Source of the DNA: Planctomycetaceae bacterium
Lineage (GTDB): Bacteria > Planctomycetota > Planctomycetia > Gemmatales > Gemmataceae
Direction of reading: 5' to 3'
DNA: 64,000 bases
Assembly: GCA_013823135.1 (NCBI GenBank)
Contig: PNLP01000002.1
Span: forward strand, 225,245 to 289,244
The notes below the pieces were generated by a model that worked only from the letters and a program-made list of their open reading frames with translations, was not told the DNA's origin and did no database searches. The translations under genes were made by a program, and so were the position numbers. Position 1 is the stretch's first letter; every line of letters begins with the position of its first letter. Shown piece by piece: positions 42,326 through 53,885 of the stretch.

Positions 42326-43423
42326 TCAAAAGTTGACGATCAGCAGGGAGTAGCCAGTTGCCGTCGCGTCGTTCCCCAGCACGACATTGGTAAACCCAAT
42401 GGTGGTGACGGTGTTCCCGGACGAATCTTCGCCCGTGTTGGTGAATGAAGTGCCACCACCCGACCCGGCCGTATCCCCTTGGATTGTCCAGGTTCCCGGA
42501 ACAGTGATGCTCAGGGTGTACGTCCCGGCGGGAACGCTGTCGAACTGGAAGAATCCGGTCCCCGTGTCCGATGTGGTGGTCGATGCCACGACATTGCCCT
42601 GGGCATCGATCAACGTGACGGTGGCCCCGTTGTACCCGGAGAAGCCGTCCTGCGTGGCATCGAGAAACAGAAGTTGACCCGACAGCGAGGCTGTGCCCGT
42701 GACGACCGGTACCACTTCCGGTTTGATCGACGCTGTGCCGCTGTAGGAGCCGGTATAGTTCGACCCACCACCCCCACGTGCCCCGCCGGTCACGTACGAT
42801 TTGAAGTTCTCTGGCGTCCCGGCGTGATCGGAGTTCTTGTAAACATCCAGCGAGTTGCTATCGACCGCCTTCACCCCGAGGGCGGATGCATCGGCCGAGA
42901 AAGTCCGGTAGTTCGCCGCGCTCCACTGCCACTTCAGGCTGATCCCAGGGGTGTCGGTGGTGAAATCGCCCGTCCAGGTGATCGATTTGACGCTACCGCC
43001 CGCAATTCCCTCAGTCGGCACCTGCCACCCCATGCCCCCGAGGAACACGTTCCCACTGAACGAACCCGGAGCCGAAACCGTCCACCCACCGGGACCAAAC
43101 GAGCTGCCCGCCGAGGTGGAACCGGGCGTCAGAATCAGCGTCGTATCTGGGAGGTTTAACGTGGTTCCGTTGAAGTCGATCGTCTGGTTTGTCACGTGGA
43201 TCGTGACCGGTTCCGTGCCGACCCCGGACACTTTCGCCACACTGTTAAACCAGAGATAGTTCCCGCCCGCGATCGCGGTGCCGTTGAAGTTCGATGTAAT
43301 CATCGAGACGGTCGGAGTCGTGCGGTCCTCAAGGGCTTCGCACGCCAGGCGACAGGCCAGCCCAAGGGGCGGCGGAGCGGAACGACGGGTGGCAGATCGG
43401 AAATCTTCGAACCAAGTCAACAT
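42326..43423 (-). CDS. LEDR-type secreted protein with SdrD/CNA-B-like domain
   Basis: A 365-residue protein starting MLTWFEDFRSATRRSAPPPL. The motif CEALEDRTTPT near residue 33 is the planctomycete-type N-terminus seen on large surface and autotransporter-like proteins. A beta-rich domain follows. The C-terminal 120 residues are a single prealbumin-like SdrD-B/CNA-B repeat (GQLLFLDATQDGFSGYNGAT, VTLIDAQGNVVASTTTSDTG, FQFDSVPAGTYTLSITVPG), typical of surface proteins. GAGGAG is 7 bases before ATG 43423. It is probably extracellular; the whole is too short to be a large adhesin. Confidence 0.85.
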   Translation of the reverse strand: MLTWFEDFRSATRRSAPPPLGLACRLACEALEDRTTPTVSMITSNFNGTAIAGGNYLWFNSVAKVSGVGTEPVTIHVTNQTIDFNGTTLNLPDTTLILTPGSTSAGSSFGPGGWTVSAPGSFSGNVFLGGMGWQVPTEGIAGGSVKSITWTGDFTTDTPGISLKWQWSAANYRTFSADASALGVKAVDSNSLDVYKNSDHAGTPENFKSYVTGGARGGGGSNYTGSYSGTASIKPEVVPVVTGTASLSGQLLFLDATQDGFSGYNGATVTLIDAQGNVVASTTTSDTGTGFFQFDSVPAGTYTLSITVPGTWTIQGDTAGSGGGTSFTNTGEDSSGNTVTTIGFTNVVLGNDATATGYSLLIVNF

Positions 43424-43726
43424 GTGCCCACTCCTCACTGGAGAGTTGATAAGTGCTGAACTGGGCGATGTGACATCGAGATTGTGCGTAATCTAAATTG
43501 TCCCCTATTTGAAGCGAGGGAATTTTTCGAAGGATCACCCAGATCGCGAACCTTTCTACCTCAGATTCCTGTCCGAGAAAACAACTCACCCGAGACTGGA
43601 ACCCGCTCCGCACAATCGCGTGATTTTCAGACGTAATTCGGCCGCATTGCTCGCGAAATCCGGGGATCACATCCTCACCCGAAAAGAGCCCGCCTCAACC
43701 ACTTCCGCATGAATTGGAGGTCTGTC
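43424..43726. promoter_or_regulatory. Divergent intergenic region, promoters inferred
   Basis: This 303-base gap separates two divergent genes, so it must hold both their promoters. It is lower in GC than the genes around it (for example TAATCTAAATTGTCCCC at about 43490), but I cannot assign a specific -35/-10 pair or operator. No palindrome is present. Confidence 0.5.
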
Positions 43727-44995
<1,269 letters not shown>

Positions 44996-45025
44996 TGTCA
45001 CGACAACCGCATATCGGAGAACTCA

Positions 45026-45151
45026 ATGCCACCCGTCGCTGCGAAACACAGCATCGCGTTTCACGCATTCATGGTCTTCTTCACGATCTTCGCGATCCCG
45101 ATCATCATCGTGCTGCCGTTCCTGCTGTCGGGGTTCATCGGCCGCATGTGA
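45026..45151 (+). CDS. Very small membrane protein (41 aa)
   Basis: A 41-codon frame, MPPVAAKHSIAFHAFMVFFT followed by IFAIPIIIVLPFLLSGFIGRM, nearly all one long hydrophobic helix. GGAG lies 6 bases before ATG 45026. It lies 30 bases after the ABC/GNAT gene, so the two are probably co-transcribed. Too short for family assignment; it could be a small protein that modulates a membrane complex. Confidence 0.65.
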   Translation: MPPVAAKHSIAFHAFMVFFTIFAIPIIIVLPFLLSGFIGRM

Positions 45152-45160
45152 TTTGTTGGC

Positions 45161-45224
45161 GAGCGGCGCGGCGTCAGCCCGCCGGTTGATTTCGGTTCAC
45201 CGGCGGGCTGACGCCGCGCCGCTC
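45161..45224. repeat. Perfect palindrome GAGCGGCGCGGCGTCAGCCC
   Basis: Perfect 26-base arms (45161-45186, 45199-45224), preceded by TTGGC, which makes it another 'GGCGAGCGG' element with its own inner sequence. Its right edge adjoins the AGAGG ribosome site of the aldo/keto reductase gene. Confidence 0.93.
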
Positions 45225-45238
45225 ACAGAGGTTGCTCC

Positions 45239-46225
45239 ATGAAAACGCGCTCGTTCGATGGCGTGCCGGTGTCCGAGGTCGGCCTGGGTTGCTGGCAGAT
45301 CGGCGGCGACCAGTGGGGCGATGTGCCCGAGTCCGACGCGACCGACGTTCTGAAAGCGTCGGTCGATGCCGGGGTCACGTTCCTCGACACCGCAGACGTG
45401 TACGGTGCGGGCCGCAGCGAGGAGATCATCGGGCGGTTCCTGAAGAACTATCCGCGCGAGAAGTTCTTCATCGCGTCCAAGTTCGGCCGTTTCCCACGGC
45501 CGGGGATGCCGGGGAACTTCGAGCCGAAGACGATCCGCGAGCACACCGAGAACTCCCTGAAGCGGCTCGGCATCGAACGCCTCGACCTCACACAACTCCA
45601 CTGCTTGCCGATGGAGCAGTTAAAGCGCCCAGAAGTGTGGGACACGGTGCGTGCGCTTCAAAAGGAAGGGAAGATCGCCCGATTCGGTGCCAGCGTCGAA
45701 TCGAGCGCCGAGGCCGAGGAGTGCCTGAAGCAACCCGACTGCAAGTCGCTGCAAATCATCTTCAACATCTTCCGACAGACGTTCGCCGTCAGCGGCCTTC
45801 TCGACCGCGCCCAGAAGCAGGGCGTGTCAATCATCGTGCGGTTGCCTCTGGCGTCGGGGCTGCTCGCGGGGAAGTACACGCCAGCGAGCACGTTCGGCCC
45901 GAACGATCACCGCACGATCAACCGCAACGGCGAGAAGTTCAACGTCGGCGAAACCTTCGCGGGCCTGGGCTTCGAGAAGGGCCTGGAGATGGTGGAAAAG
46001 CTGAAGCCGCTCGTACCAGCGGGGTACACGTTGCCGCAACTAGCGCTGCGGTGGTGCCTCGATCACTCGGCTGTGACGACGATCATTCCGGGCGCTCGCA
46101 ACCCCGCACAGGCGAAGGCCAACACTGCTGCCAGTGACCTCGCGCCGATCCCGGCCGCGACCCTGGCGAAACTGCGCGAGTTTTTCGTTCGCGATGTGAA
46201 GCCCGCAGTGCGAGGCCCGGATTAG
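45239..46225 (+). CDS. Aldo/keto reductase
   Basis: A 328-residue NADPH-dependent oxidoreductase. The TIM-barrel has the catalytic tetrad positions in TFLDTADVYGAGRSEE (Asp50, Tyr55), ASKFGRF (Lys80) and LTQLHCLP (His121), and the C-terminal cofactor region GARNPAQAKAN. It would reduce an aldehyde or ketone; the closest relatives are the YdhF/Tas-type general AKRs. Start ATG 45239 is set by AGAGG. It is a single gene; a perfect palindrome lies just after it. Confidence 0.92.
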   Translation: MKTRSFDGVPVSEVGLGCWQIGGDQWGDVPESDATDVLKASVDAGVTFLDTADVYGAGRSEEIIGRFLKNYPREKFFIASKFGRFPRPGMPGNFEPKTIREHTENSLKRLGIERLDLTQLHCLPMEQLKRPEVWDTVRALQKEGKIARFGASVESSAEAEECLKQPDCKSLQIIFNIFRQTFAVSGLLDRAQKQGVSIIVRLPLASGLLAGKYTPASTFGPNDHRTINRNGEKFNVGETFAGLGFEKGLEMVEKLKPLVPAGYTLPQLALRWCLDHSAVTTIIPGARNPAQAKANTAASDLAPIPAATLAKLREFFVRDVKPAVRGPD

Positions 46226-46236
46226 AACGAAGAGTC

Positions 46237-46392
46237 TTATCCGCAGATTACACAGATGGACACAGATTTGAAAACAGAGAACCAAGAGACACAGCACTGT
46301 TGAAATCTTGATCTCTCTGTACGCAATGCTCGCTGTGAATCATCCTTGTTTCTATTTTCAAATCTGTGTCCATCTGTGTAATCTGCGGATAA
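46237..46392. repeat. Perfect palindrome TTATCCGCAGATTACACAGA
   Basis: 38-base arms (46237-46274, 46355-46392) without mismatch, 80-base centre. It lies between the aldo/keto reductase stop and the promoter region of the respiratory operon, which occupies 46393-46475. This arm has its own sequence family within the window, with a distant resemblance to the CACAGAGGACACAGAG arms. Confidence 0.95.
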
Positions 46393-46475
46393 CTCTGCTT
46401 GTTTTCTTCGCGGATTGGTGGCCACTTGGGTGGCGTAGCATAAGTTAGTGAAAAGTTTCACAAGCCGGGTGAGTC

Positions 46476-47132
46476 ATGCCCGCCATCTTCTCGCGATCGC
46501 TTGATTTTCGCGTCCGCCAGCTCGGCGTCGGGCTGATCGTGGGCGTATCGTTGTTTAGCATCGGCTTCTACTACTACGCGTTGCCGAGCTACACCCGCGT
46601 GGGGTACACGCCCGAGCAACCGGTGCCGTTCTCGCACCAACTGCACGTCGGCCAACTCGGGATGGATTGCACGTATTGCCATCAGGCCGTGTTCGAAAGC
46701 CCGCACGCGAACGTCCCCGCATCGCAGACGTGCATGAACTGTCACAACCCGAAGAAGGCGAACGTGAAGGGGGCGAGCCCGCTGCTCGCGCCGGTTCGCA
46801 ACAGCTACGACACGGGTGTGCCGGTCGAATGGAAGCGCGTCCACAAGTTACCCGAGTTCGCGTTCTTCAACCACGCGGTTCACGTGAACAAGGGCGTGTC
46901 GTGCGTCTCGTGTCACGGGCAGGTGAACGAGATGAAGGTGGTTTCGCACGACCAGCCGTTGAGCATGGGCTGGTGCTTGAAGTGTCACAACGCACCCGAG
47001 AAATCGCTGCGTCCCGTGAGTGAAGTGACGAACCTGACGTGGACACGCAGCCCGGGCGACGACGACGGTGCGACGATCAAAAAGAACCTCGCGGTGAACC
47101 CGCCGATGAATTGCCAGGGTTGCCACCGGTGA
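46476..47132 (+). CDS. actA: ActA: pentahaem cytochrome c of alternative complex III
   Basis: A 218-residue membrane-anchored cytochrome. One N-terminal helix (LGVGLIVGVSLFSIGFYYYA) is followed by five haem motifs: CTYCH, CMNCH, CVSCH, CLKCH and CQGCH. This count matches ActA. Alternative complex III oxidises quinol and passes electrons to a cytochrome or directly to an oxidase; ActA carries haems on the periplasmic side. It is the first gene of the operon that runs to 62030. Upstream is a long palindrome; the stretch 46393-46475 is the likely promoter region. Confidence 0.93.
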   Translation: MPAIFSRSLDFRVRQLGVGLIVGVSLFSIGFYYYALPSYTRVGYTPEQPVPFSHQLHVGQLGMDCTYCHQAVFESPHANVPASQTCMNCHNPKKANVKGASPLLAPVRNSYDTGVPVEWKRVHKLPEFAFFNHAVHVNKGVSCVSCHGQVNEMKVVSHDQPLSMGWCLKCHNAPEKSLRPVSEVTNLTWTRSPGDDDGATIKKNLAVNPPMNCQGCHR

Positions 47133-47136
47133 TTTC

Positions 47137-47192
47137 ATTTAGCTCCGGGCTTGCCCGGAGTCTGCAACCCCGGCGTAAACGCCGGGCTAAAT
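47137..47192 (+). repeat. Two small hairpins framed by ATTTAG/CTAAAT
   Basis: CTCCGGGCTTGCCCGGAG (47143-47160) and CCCGGCGTAAACGCCGGG (47169-47186) are two perfect small hairpins, enclosed by ATTTAG and CTAAAT. The right CTAAAT abuts the actB start codon at 47194, so actB has no Shine-Dalgarno sequence. Confidence 0.85.
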
Positions 47193-47193
47193 T

Positions 47194-50100
47194 ATGGACA
47201 CGAAATCCTACTACCGCAGCCTCGACGACCTGGCCGACACGCCGGAGTTCCGGGCGGGCGCGGCCCAGGAGTTCCCGGGTTACGTCAACATCTACGAATC
47301 GACGGGCGAGGCCGAATTCGCCGACGACAGCCCCGAAGCCGGGCTGAACCGCCGCAAGTTCCTGGCACTGTCCGCCGCGACGCTCGGCATGGCCACGATC
47401 GCGGGTTGTCGCCGACCTGACCTGGAAATCCTGCCGTATTCTGCCGTTCCCGATGATCAAGTTGGCAACCTCGTTGCCGGCAAGCCCACGTTCTACGCGA
47501 CCAGCTTTCCGCGGCCCGGCGGTGCGTTGCCGATCCTCGTTGAGAGCCACGACGGCCGGCCCACGAAGGTCGAAGGGAACCCCAAGCACCCCGCGAGCGG
47601 CGGCAGCACGGACATCTACGCACAGGCGTCGGTGCTCGACCTGTACAGCCCCGACCGCGTGATGTCGGACAAGTACCCCGGCGTGATGGAGAAGGGTTCG
47701 CCGCGCCGCTGGGAAGACTTCGACCGGGTGGCCCGCACGCTCATCAAGAGTGGCGGCGAAGGGTTCGCGATCCTCACGGATCAGACGCCGTCGCCGGCAC
47801 TGCGATTGATTCGCGAACACATCAAGACCGCGTTGCCGAAGGCATCGTGGCACACCTACGAACCCGTGGATCAGTCGGAAGCAATTAAGGGAGGCGAGAT
47901 CGCGTTCGGGTCGGATTTTGTTGTGAAATGCGACTTCTCGAAGATCGACCGCATCCTCGCGCTGGATAGCGACTTCCTCGGCAACGAACCCAATTCGATC
48001 GAGTATGGCCGCGAGTTCGCCAAGCGCCGCAAGGTCGAGAAGCCCACCGACAAGATGAACCGGCTCTACGTCGTCGAATCGACGTACACCGTGACCGGCA
48101 CGATGGCCGATCATCGGCTGCGATTGCCTGCGTCACAGATCGGCGCGTTCCTGCTCGCGGTTGCCCGCGAATTGCAGACCGCACACAATGCGAAGTTGCC
48201 GACGCTGCCCGACCCCGGCACCACGTTCCCCGAGAAGTGGGTGAAGGCTCTCGCGAATGATCTCGCTGAGAACCGCTTCCACATCGCGATTATTGTCGGG
48301 CATCGTCAACCGGCATGGGTTCACGCCCTCGGCCACGCGATAAACGACGCACTCAGCAAAACGGGGGGCATCAGGCTCGAATCTGCCTTCCCGGAGCAGT
48401 CCGAGAAGGGAATTCGCGATCTCACTCGCGACATGGCAGCGGGGAAAGTCAGCACGCTGCTCGTCGTCGGTGGCAACCCGGCGCTGAACGCTCCCGCCGA
48501 TGTGAACTTCAAGGCTGAGTTGCAGAAAGTCGGCACGAAGATTCGGCTCGGCTTGTTCCACGATCAAACATCCGAAGTGTGCGACTGGCATCTGCCGATG
48601 TCGCATTACCTCGAAAGCTGGGGCGACACCGAGACCTCGGACGGTACGCTCTGCTGCATCCAGCCGCTCATCGCGCCACTCAATGGGGCTCGCACGGCGG
48701 GCGCAGCGGATATCGAACCGCCGGCCCGCGGCGGTCGCACGCCTCTCGAACTGCTGGCGCTGATGACCGGGTTCGCGAACCCCGACGACGGCAAGCCGGT
48801 CGGCTCGTTCTTCGCGGCACAGAAGGCCGCGTATGCTGCTGTTCGCAAGGTGTTCTCGCAACGCTCCGGAATCGCAACGAACGCGAAGGAATTCGACACC
48901 GAGTTCAACCGTTACAAGCAACTCGGGTTCTTGGAGCCAGACCCCCAACTTCAGGCGGTATTGAAGCCGGCCCAAGTCGCCACCGCGTTGGCGGCGTATC
49001 GCCCCGCGCCGGCCCCAACCAAAGACTCGCTGGAAGTCACGTTCCACCCGGATGCCACGCTGTTCGACGGCCGGTTCGCCATGAACCCGTGGCTGCAAGA
49101 GCTGCCCGACCCGATCACGAAACTCGTGTGGGATAACGCGGCGATCATCAGCCCGAAGACGGCGGCCGAGTTCGGTCTCAAGTTCGGCGACCGCGTCAAA
49201 CTCACGGTCAACGGCGTGGCGCTCGATATCCCCGTGTATGTGCTGCCGGGCCAGGCGGACTACTCGGTCGCGCTGGCGTACGGTCAGTCCGGCGAGATGC
49301 GGATCAGCCACGTCCCCGACGGCGGCGGCACCGACGTGTTCCCCGCACGCAAGGCACCCGGTTTCCACACCGCGACCGGTTGCAAGCTGGAGAAGACCGG
49401 CAAGACGTTCGACCTCGTGACGACGCAGGAACACGGCGTCATCCCCGAAGGCCGCGACATCATCGGCGAACACACGTTAGCGAACTACGCTGCAACGCTG
49501 AGCCACAGCCCAAAGAATGGCGAGCACGAGCACGACAAGCACGGCCCCAAGGTTGGCATCGCACCGGACGGGCACGTCGCCGAAGGCGACTTCAAGAACC
49601 AGTTCCAGGGCGGGTACGGCAACCCGCAACAACTCCCCGCTCCCGCACGGCAGAAACAGGAACGCTTCCCGCTCGATCTCGCACGGCCCGAGTTGCTCGA
49701 TAGTCAGTTCCAGTGGGGCATGACGATCGACATGAACGCCTGCACCGGCTGCACGGCGTGCCTCATCGCGTGCCAGACCGAGAACAACATTCCGGTTGTC
49801 GGCAAGGCCGAAGTGAAGCGGAACCGCGAGCTGCACTGGATCCGCATCGACCGTTACTTCTCGTCAGATGGCCACACCGCAGACGCCGATCCGCGGATCG
49901 TATCGCAGCCCGTCGCGTGCGTTCACTGTGAAGCCGCACCGTGCGAGCAGGTGTGCCCGGTGAACGCTGCGGTCCACAGCCCCGAGGGGTTGAACCTTCA
50001 GGTATACAACCGCTGCATCGGCACGCGGTACTGTGCGAACGCCTGCCCGTACAAGGTGCGCCGCTTCAACTGGTTCGACTTCAACAAGCGGAAGCTCGAC

Positions 50101-50622
50101 GAGTTGCGGGTGCCGACGCCGTTTGCCGAGGGCGGCATGGCGCTCATGGAGAACCTGCTCCCGGAAACGCTGCGGATGCAGAAGAACCCGGACGTGACGG
50201 TGCGCATGCGCGGCGTCATGGAGAAGTGCACCTACTGCGTGCAGCGCATCGAACGCGGCAAGTACGGCGCGAAGATCGCCGCCACGGAAGTGGCGCAGGG
50301 TCGCCGCGTGATCGAGACCGATGCGGCGTACAAGCCCGAAGGCCCGGCGACCTCGTACCGCAAGCCGAAGAACCCCAAGGCCGCGGGTTACGACCTCGAC
50401 AAGCAAGGCCGGGTGATCGTGCCCGATGGGCTGATCGTGACGGCGTGCCAGAGTGCGTGCCCGACACGAGCGATCACGTTCGGCAACGTGCTCGACCCGA
50501 ACAGCGCCGTGTACAAGGCGAAGGCCCAGCTTGGCGAGTACCTGCTGCTGGGCGAACTGAACACGAAGCCGCGCACGAGCTTCTTGCCGCGACTGCGGAA
50601 CCCGAACCCAGAACTGACGTGA
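47194..50622 (+). CDS. actB: ActB: fused molybdopterin-oxidoreductase-like and iron-sulfur subunit
   Basis: A 1142-residue protein. Residues 49-70 contain a Tat signal ([20 protein letters not shown] then C). The first 740 residues resemble a molybdopterin oxidoreductase, yet no cofactor-binding pattern is evident, as expected for ActB, which lacks molybdenum. The C-terminal 300 residues are a ferredoxin-like part with four cluster motifs: [47 protein letters not shown], and CTYCVQ with CQSACPTRA. The order within the operon (after ActA, before ActC) is the normal one. It probably carries electrons from quinol to ActA/ActE. Confidence 0.93.
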   Translation: MDTKSYYRSLDDLADTPEFRAGAAQEFPGYVNIYESTGEAEFADDSPEAGLNRRKFLALSAATLGMATIAGCRRPDLEILPYSAVPDDQVGNLVAGKPTFYATSFPRPGGALPILVESHDGRPTKVEGNPKHPASGGSTDIYAQASVLDLYSPDRVMSDKYPGVMEKGSPRRWEDFDRVARTLIKSGGEGFAILTDQTPSPALRLIREHIKTALPKASWHTYEPVDQSEAIKGGEIAFGSDFVVKCDFSKIDRILALDSDFLGNEPNSIEYGREFAKRRKVEKPTDKMNRLYVVESTYTVTGTMADHRLRLPASQIGAFLLAVARELQTAHNAKLPTLPDPGTTFPEKWVKALANDLAENRFHIAIIVGHRQPAWVHALGHAINDALSKTGGIRLESAFPEQSEKGIRDLTRDMAAGKVSTLLVVGGNPALNAPADVNFKAELQKVGTKIRLGLFHDQTSEVCDWHLPMSHYLESWGDTETSDGTLCCIQPLIAPLNGARTAGAADIEPPARGGRTPLELLALMTGFANPDDGKPVGSFFAAQKAAYAAVRKVFSQRSGIATNAKEFDTEFNRYKQLGFLEPDPQLQAVLKPAQVATALAAYRPAPAPTKDSLEVTFHPDATLFDGRFAMNPWLQELPDPITKLVWDNAAIISPKTAAEFGLKFGDRVKLTVNGVALDIPVYVLPGQADYSVALAYGQSGEMRISHVPDGGGTDVFPARKAPGFHTATGCKLEKTGKTFDLVTTQEHGVIPEGRDIIGEHTLANYAATLSHSPKNGEHEHDKHGPKVGIAPDGHVAEGDFKNQFQGGYGNPQQLPAPARQKQERFPLDLARPELLDSQFQWGMTIDMNACTGCTACLIACQTENNIPVVGKAEVKRNRELHWIRIDRYFSSDGHTADADPRIVSQPVACVHCEAAPCEQVCPVNAAVHSPEGLNLQVYNRCIGTRYCANACPYKVRRFNWFDFNKRKLDELRVPTPFAEGGMALMENLLPETLRMQKNPDVTVRMRGVMEKCTYCVQRIERGKYGAKIAATEVAQGRRVIETDAAYKPEGPATSYRKPKNPKAAGYDLDKQGRVIVPDGLIVTACQSACPTRAITFGNVLDPNSAVYKAKAQLGEYLLLGELNTKPRTSFLPRLRNPNPELT

Positions 50623-50670
50623 CCGGTTTCTGTCGCCCCGTTGGGGCTCTTGGTTGTTGGTGTTGTCGAG

Positions 50671-50804
50671 GTCCAGGGGCTTACGCCCCTGGCTATTAAC
50701 GGACGCCCCGTTGGGGCTAAAACCAAAATCCCGGATGCCCATCGCGTCCGGCTGTGACCCCAACGGGGTTACCGTCAATAGCCAGGGGTGTAAACCCCTG
50801 GTAC
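50671..50804. repeat. Palindrome of the 'CCAGGGG' family between actB and actC
   Basis: Left part CCAGGGGCTTACGCCCCTGG (at 50673) and right part GCCAGGGGTGTAAACCCCTG face each other through GGCTATTAACGGACGCCCCG / CGGGGTTACCGTCAATAGCC. The family is the same as at 21530. It ends 15 bases before the actC start, in a spacer that is otherwise empty. Confidence 0.9.
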
Positions 50805-50818
50805 AAGACGAGAGCCGC

Positions 50819-52912
50819 ATGACCGCAACGACCCACACCGCCGACACGCACGCCAGTCACGGGCCGAAGTTCCCGGACCCGTTGCCGCGTATTCCGCTCG
50901 TGTGGGGGCCGGCGACCTACGACTCGCTCTCCGAGCAGATCAGCGAAATCACCGAGAAGCCGCAGCCGTACTGGTGGTGGCCCGCGTTCCTGATCTCCGC
51001 AGCGCTCATGACCGGCGGCGTCACGGCCGCGACGTACCTGATCTCGACCGGCGTCGGCGTGTGGGGCTCAAACAACCCGGTGAACTGGGCGTTCGACATC
51101 ACGAACTTCGTGTTCTGGATCGGCATCGGCCACGCCGGCACGCTGATCTCGGCGATCCTGTTCCTGTTCCGGCAGAAGTGGCGCACGAGCATCAACCGCT
51201 TCTCCGAAGCGATGACGATCTTCGCCGTGATCTGCGCCGGCATCTACCCCGGCATCCACGTCGGTCGGTTCTGGTACGCGTGGTTCATGTTCCCGCTGCC
51301 GAACGCGAACCACATCTTCCAGAACTTCCGCTCGGCGCTGCTCTGGGACTTGTTCGCCGTCAGCACGTACTTCACGATCTCGCTGATCTTCTGGTATATC
51401 GGCCTGATCCCCGACCTCGGCACCCTCCGCGACCGCGCCAAGAGTCGCACGCGGCAACTGATCTTCGGCTTCCTCTCGCTCGGCTGGCGTGGCAGCACAC
51501 GGCACTGGCGGCACTACGAAGTCGCCTATCTCATGCTCGCGGGCCTCAGCACGCCGCTGGTGCTGAGCGTTCACTCGGTCGTGTCGTTCGACTTCGCCAC
51601 GTCGCTGATCCCCGGCTGGCACACGACGATCTTCCCGCCCTACTTCGTGGCGGGGGCGATCTTCGGCGGCTTCGCGATGGTGCTGCAATGCATGATCCCG
51701 GCACGGGCCGTGTATAAGCTCGACAACGTCGTGACGATCAAGCACATCGACGTGATGTGCAAGTTCATCCTCGCGACCGGCACGCTGGTGGGTTACGCCT
51801 ATTGCATGGAACTGTTCACCGCGTGGTTCTCTGGGAACCCGTATGAATGGCAGACGTTCAAGGATCGCGCCTTCACCGGCGATTACACCTGGGCGTACTG
51901 GACGATGATGACGTGCAATCTGTTCATTCCGCAGGTGTTCTGGTTCCGCTGGTGCCGGCAGACGCCGTGGTTCGTGCTGATCGTGGTCACGTTCGTGAAC
52001 GTCGGCATGTGGTACGAACGGTTCGTCATCATCGTGCAGTCGCTGAGCCACGATTTCCTGCCGGGAAGCTGGGGGCAGTTCTACCCGTCGTGGGTGGACT
52101 GGCTGCAAATGATCGGCGACTTCGGGCTGTTCTTTACGCTCACGCTGCTGTTCATCCGCGCGTTGCCGATGATCGCGATTGCGGAAGTGAAGGGTGTGCT
52201 GCCGATGGCGAACCCGCACGGCCACCCGGTTGCCGATGACAAATACCTGAAGGGGCTCGACGGGGAATACCCGACCGCGGATCACGCGATGGCCGCGGAG
52301 TACGGCGCACCCGCTCATGCCGTGACCGAAGTGCCACCAAGCCCGACGCCGGTGCCCGCGTTCATCCCCACACCGGGCGGCAACGGGAAGCCGTGGGGAG
52401 CCGTGGCCGAGTTCGCGAACGGAACGCTCCTGCTAGCCGCGGCGAAGGCGACCGTCGCGGCGGGCTACAAGAATGTCGATGCATGGACGCCGTTCTACGT
52501 TCACGGCATGAAGGAAGCGATCGGCCGCACTCGCAGCCGGCTGCCGCTGTTCACGCTCGCCGGCGGGCTCACGGGGCTGACCGCGGCCGTGTGCATGCAG
52601 TTCTACCTGATGGCGTACTACTACCCGACCATCGTGGGCGGCAAAGAGTACCGCTCGTGGGAAGCGTTCACTCCGATCTTCTTCGAGATGATGATCCTGT
52701 TCTCGGGTATCTTCACGCTGCTGTCGCTGATCGGGCTGTGTGGCTTGCCGCAGTTCTTCCACCCGCTGGATAGCCACCCGACGTTCAACCGCAGCACGCA
52801 AGGCGGCTTCTTCCTGACGATCGAGGCGAAGGATCCGCGGTTCAATCCGGATACGGCACGAGCGTTCCTGGAATCGCTCGGCGGCAAGCACGTGGCTGTG
52901 GTGGAGGCATAG
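50819..52912 (+). CDS. ActC-ActD fusion: NrfD-like quinol-binding subunit joined to DUF3341 subunit
   Basis: A 697-residue membrane protein. Residues 1-495 match ActC (NrfD/PsrC-type, about ten helices): for example [60 protein letters not shown] and [21 protein letters not shown] Pro/Ala linker (about 500-520) leads to ActD (DUF3341): [58 protein letters not shown]. In other ACIII operons these are two genes. Start ATG 50819 excludes 55 codons encoded by the repeat. No stop or frame slip separates the halves. Confidence 0.92.
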   Translation: MTATTHTADTHASHGPKFPDPLPRIPLVWGPATYDSLSEQISEITEKPQPYWWWPAFLISAALMTGGVTAATYLISTGVGVWGSNNPVNWAFDITNFVFWIGIGHAGTLISAILFLFRQKWRTSINRFSEAMTIFAVICAGIYPGIHVGRFWYAWFMFPLPNANHIFQNFRSALLWDLFAVSTYFTISLIFWYIGLIPDLGTLRDRAKSRTRQLIFGFLSLGWRGSTRHWRHYEVAYLMLAGLSTPLVLSVHSVVSFDFATSLIPGWHTTIFPPYFVAGAIFGGFAMVLQCMIPARAVYKLDNVVTIKHIDVMCKFILATGTLVGYAYCMELFTAWFSGNPYEWQTFKDRAFTGDYTWAYWTMMTCNLFIPQVFWFRWCRQTPWFVLIVVTFVNVGMWYERFVIIVQSLSHDFLPGSWGQFYPSWVDWLQMIGDFGLFFTLTLLFIRALPMIAIAEVKGVLPMANPHGHPVADDKYLKGLDGEYPTADHAMAAEYGAPAHAVTEVPPSPTPVPAFIPTPGGNGKPWGAVAEFANGTLLLAAAKATVAAGYKNVDAWTPFYVHGMKEAIGRTRSRLPLFTLAGGLTGLTAAVCMQFYLMAYYYPTIVGGKEYRSWEAFTPIFFEMMILFSGIFTLLSLIGLCGLPQFFHPLDSHPTFNRSTQGGFFLTIEAKDPRFNPDTARAFLESLGGKHVAVVEA

Positions 52913-52913
52913 T

Positions 52914-52965
52914 GTTTAGCCGCGACCGAAGGGAGCGTTCACGCTCCCTTCGGTCGCGGCTAAAC
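52914..52965. repeat. Perfect 25-base palindrome GTTTAGCCGCGACCGAAGGG
   Basis: Arms of 25 bases with only 2 bases between, starting at the base after the ActC-D stop. It begins GTTTAGCC, the word that recurs after other stops in this operon, and ends 18 bases before the actE start. Confidence 0.95.
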
Positions 52966-52982
52966 GAGTGAGAGTTTCATTC

Positions 52983-53843
52983 ATGTACATGATCGACACG
53001 AACCGGTTCATGAACATCGTGCTGGGGCTGACCCTGGCCGCCGGCGCGTTCGTGTTCCTCGTCACGCTCGTGCTCGCGATGTTCGGCGGCAAGAAGACCA
53101 GCCGCGTGATGTCGTACCTGTACATGCTCAGCGGCATCTTCGGCGTGTTCGCGGTGGTCGTCGTTGTGATGGGGTTCCGTGGCAAGAAGAGCGACGGCCG
53201 ACCCTGGCACATCTTCCTCGACATGAAGTACCAGCCGAAGTACACGAGCCAGGGGCAGAGCCGGTTCTTCGCGGACGGCCGCAGCAACCGCCTGCCAGTA
53301 CAGAACACCATCCCGTTCGACGGCACCGATTACATTGCCGACGCGGGATATCACGACGGCCCGAACCCCGCCTTCCTGAAGGCCGACGCACGCTACTTCT
53401 TCGGGGTCGCGAACCCGGACATGAAGGACAAGGACGGCGTGCCCGCGCGGCCGCAATGGAAGGATGGCAAGCTCGCTGGCGACGGGTTCTTCGTGAACCA
53501 CATTCCCGCCGAGGCGATCACGCATGCGGGCGGCTGGAAGCCACTCATCACGCGAGGCCAGCAGCAGTTCAACGTGCATTGTGCCGTGTGCCACGGGGCA
53601 AGCGGGCGTGGCGGCGGCGGCGAACTGGCTTACGGCATCGTCGGCGAGAAGGGACTGTCGGTCGCGCCGTCGAACATGGTGACGCCCGAGATTCAGGCCC
53701 AGGCCGACGGCCAGTTGTTCAACACGATCACCAACGGCGTGCGGAACATGCCCGCTTACGCCCACCAGGTGAAGACGCAAGATCGCTGGGCGATCGTAGC
53801 GTATCTGCGAGTGCTGCAATACGCCGCAGGCAATACGAAGTAA
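52983..53843 (+). CDS. actE: ActE: monohaem cytochrome c subunit
   Basis: A 286-residue protein with two N-terminal helices (FMNIVLGLTLAAGAFVFLVT, and YLYMLSGIFGVFAVVVVVM), a long spacer, and a C-terminal cytochrome c domain with CAVCH (about residue 199) and a later Met ligand candidate in GVRNMPAYAHQVKTQDRWAI. ActE is known as the monohaem subunit of ACIII. Start ATG 52983 is preferred; a GTG at 52968 and ATG 52989 are alternatives. Confidence 0.9.
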   Translation: MYMIDTNRFMNIVLGLTLAAGAFVFLVTLVLAMFGGKKTSRVMSYLYMLSGIFGVFAVVVVVMGFRGKKSDGRPWHIFLDMKYQPKYTSQGQSRFFADGRSNRLPVQNTIPFDGTDYIADAGYHDGPNPAFLKADARYFFGVANPDMKDKDGVPARPQWKDGKLAGDGFFVNHIPAEAITHAGGWKPLITRGQQQFNVHCAVCHGASGRGGGGELAYGIVGEKGLSVAPSNMVTPEIQAQADGQLFNTITNGVRNMPAYAHQVKTQDRWAIVAYLRVLQYAAGNTK

Positions 53844-53885
53844 CCGTTTAGCGGTCGCCCCAGCGTGGCGGCCTCAGGGAACCTG

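Noticed and set aside
47194..50622. Active molybdenum oxidoreductase
   Set aside because: The gene context and domain order are those of ActB of alternative complex III, which does not bind molybdenum; no Mo-ligand pattern was evident.
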